A stretch of DNA of 64,000 nt from Streptomyces sp. NBC_00464 (GCF_036013915.1 NZ_CP107899.1:7406001-7470000), one strand, 5' to 3'. Shown: positions 52,493 to 62,325, counted from the first letter of the stretch. The notes: generated by a model not told the origin, from the sequence alone. Numbers and translations: made by a program.

Positions 52493-54262
52493 ATGCGGGT
52501 CATCGCGACGGCCGGGCATGTCGACCACGGCAAGAGCACACTGATCCACGCGCTGACCGGCACCCACCCCGACCGGCTGGCGGAGGAGCGGCGCCGTGGC
52601 CTGACCATCGACCTGGGCTTCGCATGGACGGATCTGCCATCGGGCGAACGGCTGGCGTTCGTCGACGTCCCCGGACACGAGAGGTTCGTGCCCACCATGC
52701 TGGCCGGCGTGGGACCCGTGCCCGCGGTGCTGTTCGTCGTCGCCGCCGACGAAGGCTGGAAGCCCCAGTCCGCCGAACACCTCGCCGCCGTGAACGCCCT
52801 CGGCGTACGGCACGGACTGCTCGTCATCACCCGCTGCGACATGGCCGACCCCGGTCCGGCCACGGTGCAGGCACGGGACCGGATCCGGTCCAGCACCCTC
52901 GGCAGCGTCGAGGCCGTGGCCGTCAGCGCCCGCACCGGCGCGGGAATCGCCGAGCTGCGCGCCGCCCTCGACCGGCTGGTCGCGCGGCTGCCGGACGGGG
53001 ACGCCGAATCCCTGGTGCGGCTGTGGATCGACCGGTCCTTCACCGTGCGCGGCAGCGGGCTGGTGGTCACCGGCACCCTCGGGGCGGGGCGGATCCGCAG
53101 GGGCGACGTCCTGGTGACCGCACGCTCCGGCAGCCCCGTGCGCGTCAGAGGGCTGCAGGCCCTCGGCGAGGAGACCACCCTGGTGCGGGCCACCGCCCGC
53201 GTCGCCGTCAACCTCCGAGGCCTCGAAAAGGAGTCGACGGGCCGTGGTGACGCCCTCCTCACACCCGACAGTTTCCTCCCCTGCCTGAGCTGCGACGTGC
53301 GCGTACACGGCGGAACACCTGCCACAGAACTGCCCCGCACCGCTGTCGCCCACATCGGCTCGGCGGCGGTGCCCGTGCGCGTACGGACGCTCGGTCCGGA
53401 CCTCGTCCGCCTGACCCTGCCGGAACCACTGCCGCTGCGCATCGGCGACCGCGCGGTGCTGCGCGATCCCGGCCTGCGACGGGTGCTCGCCGGTCTGACG
53501 GTGCTCGACCCCCAGCCGCCGGAACTGCGGCGCCGCGGCGCGGCGGCACGGCGGGCCGCCGAGCTGGGCGACGCCCACGGCGCGCCGGCCGAGGCCGCCG
53601 AGCTGCGGCGCCGACTTCTGGTCAGGCGGGGGCAGTTGACCGCGATGGGGGTGGCAGTCCACACCGCGCCTGTCGTGGGGGACTGGCTCGCCGACCCTGC
53701 ACACTGGACCACCCTGCGCGCCCGGCTGGCCGAACTGGTGGCGGCGTACCTCTCCGAGCGGCCCACCGAGGACGGCATACCGGTGGAGGCCGCCCGACAT
53801 CGTCTGGGGCTGCCCGCGGTCTCCCTCGTTGAGGCACTGGTCACGCCGCCCCTGCGGATGAGCCGCGGGCGCGTGACCGCCGGGCCCACGGCACAGCCTG
53901 CCCCTGTGGCGGACGCGGTGCGCCGGCTCACCGCTGAACTCGACGGGCGGCCCTTCGCCGCCCCCAACGCCCAGCGGCTCCTGGAACTCGGCTTCGGCCG
54001 CCGTGAGCTCGCCGCGGCGGTGCGCCACGGAGCGGTACTGCGGCTCGCGGAGCACGTGGTGCTGCTGCCGGACGCCCCCCGACTGGCGGCCGACCGGCTG
54101 AGCGAACTCGACCAACCGTTCACCGTGGGAACGGCGAGTCGCGCCCTGGACACCAGCCGACGCGTCACCGTTCCCCTGCTGGAGCACTGTGACGGTCAGG
54201 GCATCACCCAGGTGCTTCCTGACAAGCGCCGCCGGTGCACGCACCAGCGGCGGTCGGCGTGA
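52493..54262 (+). CDS. selB: Selenocysteine-specific elongation factor
   Basis: 589-aa GTPase that delivers Sec-tRNA to in-frame UGA. G1 is AGHVDHGKST, G3 is DVPGHERFV, and the NKxD position reads TRCD. EF-Tu-like domains 2 and 3 follow. The C-terminal winged-helix repeats that bind the mRNA SECIS hairpin run from about 370 (LVEALVTPPLRM; PFTVGTASRALDTSRRVTVP). ATG at 52493; a GTG two codons earlier overlaps the selA stop. Complete. Confidence 0.95.
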   Translation: MRVIATAGHVDHGKSTLIHALTGTHPDRLAEERRRGLTIDLGFAWTDLPSGERLAFVDVPGHERFVPTMLAGVGPVPAVLFVVAADEGWKPQSAEHLAAVNALGVRHGLLVITRCDMADPGPATVQARDRIRSSTLGSVEAVAVSARTGAGIAELRAALDRLVARLPDGDAESLVRLWIDRSFTVRGSGLVVTGTLGAGRIRRGDVLVTARSGSPVRVRGLQALGEETTLVRATARVAVNLRGLEKESTGRGDALLTPDSFLPCLSCDVRVHGGTPATELPRTAVAHIGSAAVPVRVRTLGPDLVRLTLPEPLPLRIGDRAVLRDPGLRRVLAGLTVLDPQPPELRRRGAAARRAAELGDAHGAPAEAAELRRRLLVRRGQLTAMGVAVHTAPVVGDWLADPAHWTTLRARLAELVAAYLSERPTEDGIPVEAARHRLGLPAVSLVEALVTPPLRMSRGRVTAGPTAQPAPVADAVRRLTAELDGRPFAAPNAQRLLELGFGRRELAAAVRHGAVLRLAEHVVLLPDAPRLAADRLSELDQPFTVGTASRALDTSRRVTVPLLEHCDGQGITQVLPDKRRRCTHQRRSA

Positions 54263-54874
54263 CGGCAGGGTGCAGCCGGTACCCCATGTAGTCAGCCTTG
54301 GGGTTCGGCGCCGCGGTATGCCGAGCACATGCCGATGAGCCCGCCGTTCCTGGTAAGGGCGAAGTTGTAGGCATCGTCGCGGTCCCATGGCATCGTCGCG
54401 CTCACTTCGCGTCGGGGCGGTGGCTGGGACTGCTTGTACTCCTCGAACTCCGGTCCCTGGCCGGATCGCACTTCGCCGCTCCGCCGCAGGCCGGGCACGT
54501 GCACTCTGTCCTTGCGCCATGACGTGCGGCGGCCGGGACCGCCAAGGTCCCGGCCGGTCCGCGGTTCACGCGGAGGTACCACACGATGACAGCGCCTCGG
54601 CCCTCAAAGGGGCCTCCCCGTCCGCACAGGGAGCGGCAACACGCCCCACCTCTCTCATGCGCCGGACGGCCGCGCGCATCGTGGAGCGCAGTGCGTCCGG
54701 CGGACCGGCCGTCGGCACACGCCTGGTCGAACGGGCGCTCGCCGATGCAGAACACCAAGGTCCGGCTGAAGTACCGGGGTGGATTTGCCTTTACGGGGTT
54801 GGGAGACACGTTCTGCGTGGTGCGGGGGAGGAGCCCTGATGGCGCGCTCCTCCGCCGGGTTCCCGCCGGTGCCG
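54263..54874. other. Intergenic region, no supported gene
   Basis: 612 bases between selB and the small membrane-protein gene. Open frames are present on both strands but have low-complexity Arg/Pro composition or no ribosome site, and I recognise no product. It contains no tRNA-like fold that I can see. Confidence 0.55.
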
Positions 54875-55048
54875 TCAGCGTCTGCGGGAGGGGCGGCGGC
54901 CGGCTCCGATTCCCGCTATGTGCAGGGCCAGAAGTGCCAGACCCAGGAGCATGAGGTTCACGGAGGAGAAGACGTCGTTGGTGGTGATGTCTGCTGCGTT
55001 GATCAGGAAAGCGATGACGAACAGGACGGCTGCGGCTATGCCGAGCAT
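54875..55048 (-). CDS. Small two-helix membrane protein
   Basis: 57-aa hydrophobic protein: MLGIAAAVLFVIAFLINAAD, a short loop, then VNLMLLGLALLALHIAGIG and a basic tail RRPSRRR. This pattern is common as a small conserved Streptomyces membrane protein of unknown role. The ATG follows GAGAGGAGCACTCC. Convergent with nothing and divergent from the kinase-like gene at 55215. Confidence 0.75.
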   Translation of the reverse strand: MLGIAAAVLFVIAFLINAADITTNDVFSSVNLMLLGLALLALHIAGIGAGRRPSRRR

Positions 55049-55214
55049 GGAGTGCTCCTCTCGAAGGCGTGCAGTGCGTGTGCCCTGATATCCCAAGGGC
55101 AGACCCCGATTCCGCCTTGGCTTCGAGACGGCGACCGGGCTGTGTGTGGGGGTTCCGGGGGTGTGCTTCGCAGCCGGGGGTAGGAGAGGGAGGAGAGCGG
55201 AGTGAGGAGGATCG

Positions 55215-55655
55215 ATGGCGAAGGACGCGTCGCTGCGCGCAGTTGGATGGGCGCAATCGTTTCCGGTGTCGCAAGGCGTGCGGGCCGGCCGTCGGTGGAC
55301 GCGGGAACACCTGATGTCCCTGGAGTGGACCGGGAGCGCCCCCGAGACGGTGGACGCCATACTGCTCAGTGTCTCCGAGCTGATCACCAACGCGCACATA
55401 CACGCGCACAGCGACGCCCAGCTGGTACTCACCTGGGACAGCCACTGCCTGCACGTGAGTGTCCACGACTCCGACCCTGTTCCTCCTGCCAAGCAGTCCG
55501 AGGACCTCACGACGACCGGAGGGCGGGGACTGGCCATCGTCGATGCGCTCGCCGATGGCTGGGCCACGCATCCGCAGGCATCGGGCAAGACTGTCACCGC
55601 GTGCTTCGTGCCACCAGGTGCTCCGAAGCCTCGGCATGGCGGGGACGTCAGCTGA
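55215..55655 (+). CDS. RsbW-like ATP-binding (anti-sigma/HATPase) protein
   Basis: 146-aa GHKL ATPase. The N-box is ILLSVSELITNAHIHAHSDA and the G-box is TTTGGRGLAIVDALADGW, ending GKTVTACF. Single-domain proteins of this sort are numerous in Streptomyces and act as anti-sigma kinases or regulators. The start has GAGGA seven bases upstream (GTGAGGAGGATCG). No sigma factor or antagonist gene is adjacent, so the partner is unknown. Confidence 0.88.
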   Translation: MAKDASLRAVGWAQSFPVSQGVRAGRRWTREHLMSLEWTGSAPETVDAILLSVSELITNAHIHAHSDAQLVLTWDSHCLHVSVHDSDPVPPAKQSEDLTTTGGRGLAIVDALADGWATHPQASGKTVTACFVPPGAPKPRHGGDVS

Positions 55656-56063
55656 GGTCCGGGCGGAAGCGACCCGGAGTTGGAGGAAGGGCGCCCCGGT
55701 CCGACCTGGCGCACGCCTCACGCCCGTGCCGCCCGACATGCTCGTTGCCAGGCCGTGCCGGGCGGATCGTGGAGAGGGTGCGTCGCGCTCTCAGGAGCCA
55801 GTGCTTGAAGGCCCCTTTCACCTTCTCCGGCCTGTGACGTGGAGCCCGCAGTCTGCGGCAATCCGAGGTTGCCTTAACGGACGTTGGTGGATGCCCACCA
55901 GGACAATCCTCGGCGGCAGGTCCGGTTGTCGTTCCTTGGGTGACGAGGGGTGCCGACCGCAGGCGGGAGGATGCGGCAGTGCGCGAATGATTCGTGGGCT
56001 AGGCCGCTGAACTGGCCGCTACAGAGGGTGAGTTGCGCCCCGGGGTCCCGAGATGCGTCGGTC
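55656..56063. other. Intergenic region, nothing recognised
   Basis: 408 bases between two convergent genes. No hairpin of terminator strength, RNA gene or plausible small gene was identified. Confidence 0.5.
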
Positions 56064-57056
56064 CTAATGTGTCGGCCAGTGGCTGGGGGCGCAGCCGAAA
56101 CGAGTGCGGAACCAGCGGGAGAAGTTGCTCGGCGCCGAGAAGGAGAGGAGTTCGGCAACCTCGGTCTGCGAGTATCGCCGGCTCTCCAGCAGCCGGACGG
56201 CGAGCTCGGCCCGCGTGTCGTTGAGGACGCTGGTGAACGTCTGTCCGTGCAGGGCAAGTTGGCGGTGGACGGTTCTGCGGTCGACGCCGAGGCTGCGGGC
56301 GACCTGCTCCATCGAGCAGCGCCCGGTGGGCAGCAGGAGCTCGATCAGCTCGCGGACGCGCTCGAGCACGGTCGTGTCCTTTGAGGGCTCCAGGCCGTCC
56401 AGGAACTGAAGTGCGTAGGCGAGGAGTTGCGGGTCCGACATCCGGTTCGGCGCGTTCAGGTCTGCCGCCTCGAAGGCGATCCCCGTGAAGGCGTGGTCGA
56501 AGGTGACGGCCGGACCGAAGATCCGCTGATGGGTGGATGGATCATCGGGCGGTCCATGGGTGAAGCACACGGCCAGTGGCTGCCAGTGGGGCGCGAGGAA
56601 CCCGCGCAGCAGTCGGTGCAGGACGTTCACCGCGAGTTCCACGGACTGCCTGGTCTCCATGTGTTCGCCCGGTTCCAGGCGGACCCGGATGACGGCAGAA
56701 CCGTTGGCCTCGGACAGGTGCAGGCGCAGCGCCTCGTTGTAGACGTGCTCGTAGCGGATGAGGACCTGCAGGGCGCTGCGCACATCGGGTTCTTCCCGGA
56801 TCACCAGGCTCAGCGGTCCGAGGTTGGAGAAGCGACGCAACTCCCCGAGCCGCAAACCGAAATCCTGACGTCCGGACTCCGCCGCCGACTCTTCGAGAAG
56901 TCGGATCACCGCGGCCGAGGGCAGCCAGCGGTCCTGCAGGCTCATGCTCGCCGGATCGAGTCCGTTCGCCCGCATGAGCCGCGCCGGATCGATGCCGGCC
57001 GAGCGGCTCAGGTCGAGGTAGCCGCTGAGGGACGCGTATCGGGACTGTGGTTTCAA
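56064..57056 (-). CDS. AraC family regulator (arabinose-binding-type N-terminus)
   Basis: 330-aa regulator of the OruR/ArgR-like AraC subgroup. The N-terminal effector domain opens SGYLDLSRSAGIDPARLMRA and contains DFGLRLGELRRFSNLGPLSL. The C-terminal double HTH is CSMEQVARSLGVDRRTVHRQ and YSQTEVAELLSFSAPSNFSR, ending RTRFGCAPSHW. Divergent from the catabolic operon at 57183, which it most likely activates in response to the substrate. Confidence 0.9.
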   Translation of the reverse strand: MKPQSRYASLSGYLDLSRSAGIDPARLMRANGLDPASMSLQDRWLPSAAVIRLLEESAAESGRQDFGLRLGELRRFSNLGPLSLVIREEPDVRSALQVLIRYEHVYNEALRLHLSEANGSAVIRVRLEPGEHMETRQSVELAVNVLHRLLRGFLAPHWQPLAVCFTHGPPDDPSTHQRIFGPAVTFDHAFTGIAFEAADLNAPNRMSDPQLLAYALQFLDGLEPSKDTTVLERVRELIELLLPTGRCSMEQVARSLGVDRRTVHRQLALHGQTFTSVLNDTRAELAVRLLESRRYSQTEVAELLSFSAPSNFSRWFRTRFGCAPSHWPTH

Positions 57057-57077
57057 CGGACCTCCGATGTCCCCAAA

Positions 57078-57105
57078 GGATAAATCTGATGGCCGTTGAG
57101 GATAA
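57078..57105. promoter_or_regulatory. Direct repeats, possible AraC-type operator
   Basis: GGATAA at 57078-57083 and 57100-57105, 22 bp apart (two helical turns), in the gap between the divergent AraC gene and the operon. Confidence 0.45.
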
Positions 57106-57182
57106 GCACGTTTCGGCTGTCACGCCTAGCGTCTTAAACGTCAAACCCCGGTTCGACCAGTACACAGCGCGAGGAGAACACC

Positions 57183-58157
57183 GTGGCGCACGCCATCCGC
57201 TTCTACGAACCCGGTGCCCCAGAAGTGATGCGGTGGGAGGCCGTCGAGGTCGGTGAGCCCGGGCCCGGAGAGGTGCGGGTGCGGCACTCCGCGGTCGGGC
57301 TCAACTTCGCCGACACCTATTTCCGTACCGGTCTGTACCCGGCCGCCCTGCCCGCCGGCCTCGGCGTGGAGGGCGCGGGCGTCATCGAGGCCGTGGGTCC
57401 GGGAGTCATGGACTTCGCCGCCGGGGACCGCGTCACGTACACCGGCAGTCCCCTCGGCGCGTACAGCACGGAACGGGTGTTGCCGACCGCATCGCTGATC
57501 AAACTGCCGGAGGTCATTCCCTTCGACACCGCGGCGGCGATGACGATGCGGGGTCTGACGACCGCCTACCTGCTGCGCCGCATTCATCCGCTGAAGGCCG
57601 GGGACACCGTGCTGCTGCACGCCGCGGCGGGCGGCGTGGGGCTGATCTTCTGCCAGTGGGCGAAGCTGCTCGGCATCCGCGTCATCGGCTCCGTCTCCAC
57701 TGAGGAGAAGGCCGAGGTCGCCAGGGAGCACGGCTGCGACGAGGTCGTTCTGTATCCGCGGGAGAAGGTGGCGGACCGTGTGCGCGAGCTGACGGATGGC
57801 GCGGGCGTCCCCGTGGTGTTCGACAGCATCGGCGCCGCCACGTATGCGACATCGCTTGAGTCGTTGTCCGCACGCGGACTGCTGGTCTGCTTCGGCACCG
57901 CCTCCGGCCCCGTACCGCCGATCGACGCCATGCAACTCGCGGTCAAGGGCTCGCTGTTCGTGACCAGGCCGGCCTTGGCCGACTACATCGCCGACCCCGA
58001 GGAGCGTGCCCGGTTGGTCGGTGAGCTGTTCGGTCACGTCGGGTCGGGGCGCATCCGCATCGAGATCAATCAGCGGTACGCCCTTGCCGATGCCGCCCAG
58101 GCGCACCGTGACCTGGAGGCCGGCCGGAGCACCGGCTCCTCGGTCTTCTCGCTCTGA
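57183..58157 (+). CDS. Zinc-free quinone oxidoreductase (QOR-like MDR)
   Basis: 324-aa medium-chain reductase of the NADPH:quinone oxidoreductase group. GroES-like start (GLNFADTYFRTGLYP), then GAYSTERVLPTASLI and the NADPH-binding motif HAAAGGVG. Zinc-binding cysteines are absent. GTG start with GAGGAG seven bases upstream. First gene of the catabolic operon; likely reduces a quinone or unsaturated carbonyl compound, substrate unknown. Confidence 0.9.
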   Translation: MAHAIRFYEPGAPEVMRWEAVEVGEPGPGEVRVRHSAVGLNFADTYFRTGLYPAALPAGLGVEGAGVIEAVGPGVMDFAAGDRVTYTGSPLGAYSTERVLPTASLIKLPEVIPFDTAAAMTMRGLTTAYLLRRIHPLKAGDTVLLHAAAGGVGLIFCQWAKLLGIRVIGSVSTEEKAEVAREHGCDEVVLYPREKVADRVRELTDGAGVPVVFDSIGAATYATSLESLSARGLLVCFGTASGPVPPIDAMQLAVKGSLFVTRPALADYIADPEERARLVGELFGHVGSGRIRIEINQRYALADAAQAHRDLEAGRSTGSSVFSL

Positions 58158-58160
58158 GAG

Positions 58161-58210
58161 GGCCGACGAGGGCCGACGAAGGCCGACGAGGGCCTACGTG
58201 GGCCGACGTG
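58161..58210. repeat. Five 10-bp tandem repeats
   Basis: GGCCGACGAG, GGCCGACGAA, GGCCGACGAG, GGCCTACGTG, GGCCGACGTG in a row, directly after the quinone oxidoreductase stop and before the dioxygenase gene. Confidence 0.85.
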
Positions 58211-58262
58211 GTCCCCCCGGACCCTGCCCGTTCCCCCTGTACCCCGACGAGAGGAGACAGCG

Positions 58263-59141
58263 ATGAGCACGGCGACCAGTGTCGCTACCACGATCACGGC
58301 ACAGCCCCTCACCTGCCATATCGGAGCCGAGCTGTTCGATGTGGACCTCGGTGACGTCGCCCGCGACGACACGCTGTTCGCGGAGCTGAAGGCGCTGCTG
58401 CTGAAGCACAAAGTGCTGTTCCTGCGTGATCAGCACTTCACCCGTGCCGAACACGTCGCACTGGCCGAGCGGTTCGGGTCGCTCGAGGACCACCCGGTGG
58501 CGGGAAGCGATCCGGACCACCCCGGACTCGTCCGGATCTACAAGGACCTGGACAGCCCGCCGGAGCACTACGAGAACGCGTACCACTGCGATGCCACCTG
58601 GCGGGAGAACCCGCCCATGGGCTGCGTGCTGCGAAGTGTGGAGGCACCTTCTGTCGGGGGCGACACCATCTGGGTCGACATGGCCGCGGCGTACGAGAAG
58701 CTGCCGGCCGAGGTCAGGAATCGGATCGACGGACTGCGCGCCCGGCACAGCATCGAGGCGTCCTTCGGTGCCGCACTGCCGGAGGAACAGCGCCACGAGC
58801 TCAAGCGACGGTTCCCCGACGCGGAGCACCCCGTGGTGCGCACCCATCCGGAGACCGGGGAGCGGATCCTCTTCGTCAACGCGTTCACCACGCACTTCGT
58901 CAACTACCACACCCCGCAGAACATCCGGTGCGGCATCGACTACGCACCCGGTGCCGCCCACTTGCTCAGCTACCTGATCAGCCAGGCCACCATCCCGGAG
59001 TACCAGGTGAGGTGGCGGTGGACGCCGAACAGCGTCGCCATCTGGGACAACCGCTCCACGCAGCACTACGCCGTCCAGGACTACTGGCCGGCCGTCCGCA
59101 AGATGGAGCGCGCCGGGATCATCGGCGACCGCCCCTTCTGA
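58263..59141 (+). CDS. TauD/TfdA family 2-oxoglutarate dioxygenase
   Basis: 292-aa Fe(II)/2-oxoglutarate dioxygenase. Iron ligands are H108 and D110 (YHCDATW) and H268 (NRSTQHYAVQDYW); the later arginine of the oxoglutarate site is in the C-terminal segment. Members hydroxylate taurine, aryloxy-acids or betaines such as gamma-butyrobetaine. In this operon it probably makes the hydroxy acid that is then oxidised to a beta-keto acid for the BKACE enzyme. ATG after GAGGAGACAGCG. Confidence 0.9.
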   Translation: MSTATSVATTITAQPLTCHIGAELFDVDLGDVARDDTLFAELKALLLKHKVLFLRDQHFTRAEHVALAERFGSLEDHPVAGSDPDHPGLVRIYKDLDSPPEHYENAYHCDATWRENPPMGCVLRSVEAPSVGGDTIWVDMAAAYEKLPAEVRNRIDGLRARHSIEASFGAALPEEQRHELKRRFPDAEHPVVRTHPETGERILFVNAFTTHFVNYHTPQNIRCGIDYAPGAAHLLSYLISQATIPEYQVRWRWTPNSVAIWDNRSTQHYAVQDYWPAVRKMERAGIIGDRPF

Positions 59142-59198
59142 GCGGCTCGAACCTCCTTCTCAACCACCCGCACGAGCACCCGTGAACGGAGTACACCC

Positions 59199-60251
59199 AT
59201 GCATTTCCACGATGATGCGCTCTTCCCCGAGAACCAGGACAAGCTGGTCATCACCAGTGCGCCCTACGGCCCGGAATGGGAGCCGGACGACTTCCGTGAG
59301 GACCTGCCGCTGACCATGGACGAGCACGTCCAGCAAGCGGTGGACTGCTTCGAGGCGGGCGCCACCGTCCTGCACATCCACGTGCGGGAACTGGACGGCA
59401 AGGGCTCCAAGCGGCTGTCGAAGTTCAACGAACTGCTCGGGCGGCTGCGGGAGGCGGTGCCGGAGATGATCCTTCAGGTCGGCGGGTCGATCTCGTTCGC
59501 GCCCGAGGGCTCGGGCGCCGATGCCAAGTGGTTGTCCGACGACACCCGCCACATGCTGGCCGAGCTCGACCCCAAGCCCGACCAGGTGACCATCGCGATC
59601 AACACCAGCCAGATGAACATCATGGAGCTGATGACCCCCGACGACATCGCGGGTACCTCCATGACGCGTCCCGAACTCGCCGAGGCATATCGGGAGATGA
59701 CGGTGCCGGCCGGTCCCGCCTGGGTCGAGGAGCACCTGCGCAGGCTGCAGGCGGCGGGCATCCAGCCGCACTTCCAGCTGTCGAGCATCCCGCAGCTGGA
59801 AACCGTCGAGCGGCTGATCCGCAGGGGCGTCTACACCGGCCCGCTGAACGTCACCTGGGTGGGCATCGGGGGTGGATTCGACGGCCCGAACCCGTACAAC
59901 ATCATGCAGTTCATCAACCGGGTGCCGGACGGGGCGATCCTCACCCTGGAGACCCTCATGCGCAGCGTCCTACCGGTCAACGCGATGGCGATCGCCATGG
60001 GACTGCACACGCGGTGCGGCAACGAGGACACTCTGTGGGGCCGCCAGGGCGCCAAGGCCACCTCCGTCGAGCAGATCAAGCAGCTGGTCCGGATCGCCGG
60101 TGAGCTCGGCCGCGAGGTAGCCACCGCGAAGGACGCCCACGAGATCTACAAGATCGGTACCAGCTACGCGGATGCCGACGAGACGCTGGCCAAGCTCGGT
60201 TATGCGCCGAACCGCAGGCCCGGCCAGGTCGGTTTCACCCACCACGCCTGA
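59199..60251 (+). CDS. BKACE family beta-keto acid cleavage enzyme
   Basis: 350-aa TIM-barrel zinc enzyme of the 3-keto-5-aminohexanoate cleavage family (DUF849). Metal ligands H59 and H61 lie in TVLHIHVRE; QVGGSISF and GNEDTLW near the C-terminus are family-like. These enzymes react a beta-keto acid with acetyl-CoA to give acetoacetate and a new acyl-CoA. Some are dehydrocarnitine-cleaving enzymes. Downstream genes for CoA transfer to acetoacetate fit this reaction. Confidence 0.9.
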   Translation: MHFHDDALFPENQDKLVITSAPYGPEWEPDDFREDLPLTMDEHVQQAVDCFEAGATVLHIHVRELDGKGSKRLSKFNELLGRLREAVPEMILQVGGSISFAPEGSGADAKWLSDDTRHMLAELDPKPDQVTIAINTSQMNIMELMTPDDIAGTSMTRPELAEAYREMTVPAGPAWVEEHLRRLQAAGIQPHFQLSSIPQLETVERLIRRGVYTGPLNVTWVGIGGGFDGPNPYNIMQFINRVPDGAILTLETLMRSVLPVNAMAIAMGLHTRCGNEDTLWGRQGAKATSVEQIKQLVRIAGELGREVATAKDAHEIYKIGTSYADADETLAKLGYAPNRRPGQVGFTHHA

Positions 60252-60343
60252 CCGGTCGACAGCGACCGTCACCTGCCCCCGGCCCGGTGTGCCGCCGGCC
60301 GGGGGCGAACCACCGGCAGTTCCCGCAGCTGTGAGGAGTGACC

Positions 60344-61693
60344 GTGACATCGCGCGAAACCATGGGCGGGGCGCCGACGCCACCCACCGCAACCGCAACC
60401 GCAACGGGTGCTGGTGCTGGTCCCGGTACAGGGACCAGCAGAACGTACCCCTGGCTCGTCTTCGCCCTGGCCTTCGGGCTGCTGCTTTCGGACTACATGT
60501 CCCGGCAGGTGCTCAGCGCCGTCTTCCCTGTCCTGAAGACCGAGTGGTCGTTGTCCGACGCCCACCTGGCCTCGCTGAGCAGCGTCGTGGCGCTGATGGT
60601 CGGGCTGCTCACCCTGCCGCTCTCACTCGTGGCCGACCGCTGGGGCCGGGTCAGGAGCCTGGCCGTGATGGCGGTGGTGTGGAGCGTGGCCACGCTCCTG
60701 TGCGCGGTCGCGGGGAACTACCACGAGATGCTCGCCGCACGGTTCCTCGTCGGGGTCGGCGAGGCCGCCTACGGCAGCGTCGGAATCGCGGTGGTGCTCA
60801 GCGTCTTCGCCCCACGAGTCCACGCCACGCTCGGCGGGGCGTTCATGGCCGGCGGGTCCTTCGGCTCGGTGGTCGGCGTCGCCGTCGGCGGCAGTCTCGC
60901 CGTGCACGTGGGCTGGCGCTGGTCCTTCGCAGCCATGGCGGCCTTCGGGCTGCTGCTGGTCGCCGTGTTCCGGGCCGTGGTGAGCGAGCAGAAGCTGGAC
61001 CAGTACGCGGTCGAGCCGAGATCCCCCGCGGCGCCGGCCGGTGGCCGCGCACCGTTCACGAGCCTGTTCACCAACCCGGCACTGCTGTGCGCCTACATCG
61101 GCGGCGGGCTGCAGATGTTCACTCCGGCCGTGCTGCTCTCCTGGACACCGAGCTACTTCAACCGCTACTACCACCTTCAGACGGATGAGGCTTCCGTTAT
61201 CGCCGCGGTCTTCGTCCTGCTCATCGGCAGCGGCATGGTGATCTGCGGAATCATCTCCGATCGGTTCACCCGCTCACGCTCCGACGCCTCCGGCCAGTGG
61301 ACCGCAGGAGTGGCGTTCTGCGTCGTATCGCTGGTCTGCCTGTCGGCCGGCTTCGGCCTGGCGCCCGGTGCGGCGTCGCTGATCCTCATCGGCTGCGGGT
61401 CGTTCTTCGCCGCCGGTTCATCGGGGCCCACCGCCGCCGTCGTCGCCGAACTGTCCCACCGTTCCGTACGGGCGACCGGGCTCGGGACGCTCACGGTTGC
61501 CAACAACGTGCTGGGTCTTGCCCTCGGCCCCTTCGCCGTCGGGATGGTCGCCGATCACCTCGGACTGGCCGGAGCCCTGCGCCTCGCCCCGCTGATGTAC
61601 CTCGCCGCCATCGCCGTGCTGCTGCTCGGCAGGCGGCTCGCCCCGGCCGGAAAGCTCCACCTCGACCGGCTCGCCCTGCCCACCGCCCGCTGA
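60344..61693 (+). CDS. MFS transporter
   Basis: 449-aa transporter with 12 predicted helices. The A-motif region is LSLVADRWGRVRS between helices 2 and 3. A Thr/Ala/Gly-rich N-terminal tail precedes helix 1 (WLVFALAFGLLLSDYMSRQVL). The GTG at 60344 is preferred because GAGGAG ends five bases upstream; the GTG at 60338 overlaps that site. Likely imports the acid substrate of the operon. Confidence 0.9.
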   Translation: MTSRETMGGAPTPPTATATATGAGAGPGTGTSRTYPWLVFALAFGLLLSDYMSRQVLSAVFPVLKTEWSLSDAHLASLSSVVALMVGLLTLPLSLVADRWGRVRSLAVMAVVWSVATLLCAVAGNYHEMLAARFLVGVGEAAYGSVGIAVVLSVFAPRVHATLGGAFMAGGSFGSVVGVAVGGSLAVHVGWRWSFAAMAAFGLLLVAVFRAVVSEQKLDQYAVEPRSPAAPAGGRAPFTSLFTNPALLCAYIGGGLQMFTPAVLLSWTPSYFNRYYHLQTDEASVIAAVFVLLIGSGMVICGIISDRFTRSRSDASGQWTAGVAFCVVSLVCLSAGFGLAPGAASLILIGCGSFFAAGSSGPTAAVVAELSHRSVRATGLGTLTVANNVLGLALGPFAVGMVADHLGLAGALRLAPLMYLAAIAVLLLGRRLAPAGKLHLDRLALPTAR

Positions 61694-61734
61694 ACCCCGA
61701 ACCAGCCGAATCCCCCGATCCATCAGGGACGAAC

Positions 61735-62325
61735 ATGACAGACACCCCGCCACCGACCGTGGTGATCGTGCCCGGACTGCGTGACCACGTCGCCGACCAC
61801 TGGCAGACCTACCTGGCCGATCGGCTCGACGGCGCGCGTACCGTACCCCCGCTCGTGCACGACAGGCTCAGTCGGGCCGCCCATGTCGCCGCCCTCGACG
61901 AGGTGCTCGCCTCGGTCTCTGGCCCCGTCGTACTCGTCGCCCACAGCGCCGGGGTCATCACCACCGTGCACTGGGCCCGCAAGCCGACCCGGCAGATCCA
62001 CGGTGCTCTGCTGGCGACCCCCGCAGATCTGGAACGACCGCTTCCCGAGGGCCATCCCTCCGTGCGGGAACTTGAGCGCGAAGGGTGGCTGCCCGTGCCA
62101 CGCTGCCAACTGCCTTTCCCCAGCATCCTCGGCATCAGCAGCAACGACCCGCTCGCCGCGCGTCGGCATGTCGCCGGTCTTGCGGAGGTATGGGGCAGCC
62201 GTCCGGTCGACCTCGGGCGGGTCGGGCACCTCAACCCGGCTTCCGGGCACGGGTACTGGCCGCGCGCGGAGGAGCTGGTGCGACAGTTGCTCGGCAGCCG
62301 GGAGACCGAGAGGGCAGCCTCGTGA
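61735..62325 (+). CDS. RBBP9/YdeN-like alpha/beta hydrolase
   Basis: 196-aa serine hydrolase. [20 protein letters not shown] is the family start, nucleophile S71 is in VAHSAGV, and the His is in [11 protein letters not shown], with the acid in ISSNDP. Function in this operon is unknown; it could hydrolyse an ester or thioester intermediate. The stop overlaps the GTG of the CoA-transferase gene. Confidence 0.88.
   Translation: MTDTPPPTVVIVPGLRDHVADHWQTYLADRLDGARTVPPLVHDRLSRAAHVAALDEVLASVSGPVVLVAHSAGVITTVHWARKPTRQIHGALLATPADLERPLPEGHPSVRELEREGWLPVPRCQLPFPSILGISSNDPLAARRHVAGLAEVWGSRPVDLGRVGHLNPASGHGYWPRAEELVRQLLGSRETERAAS

Noticed and set aside
51788..54520. 910-aa minus-strand open frame opposite selA/selB
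   Set aside because: selA and selB are certain on the plus strand.
54292..54582. Possible 96-aa minus-strand gene after selB (ends MCSAYRGAEPQG)
   Set aside because: No ribosome site and most of it is Arg/Pro-rich; only the last 30 residues look protein-like, so not supported.
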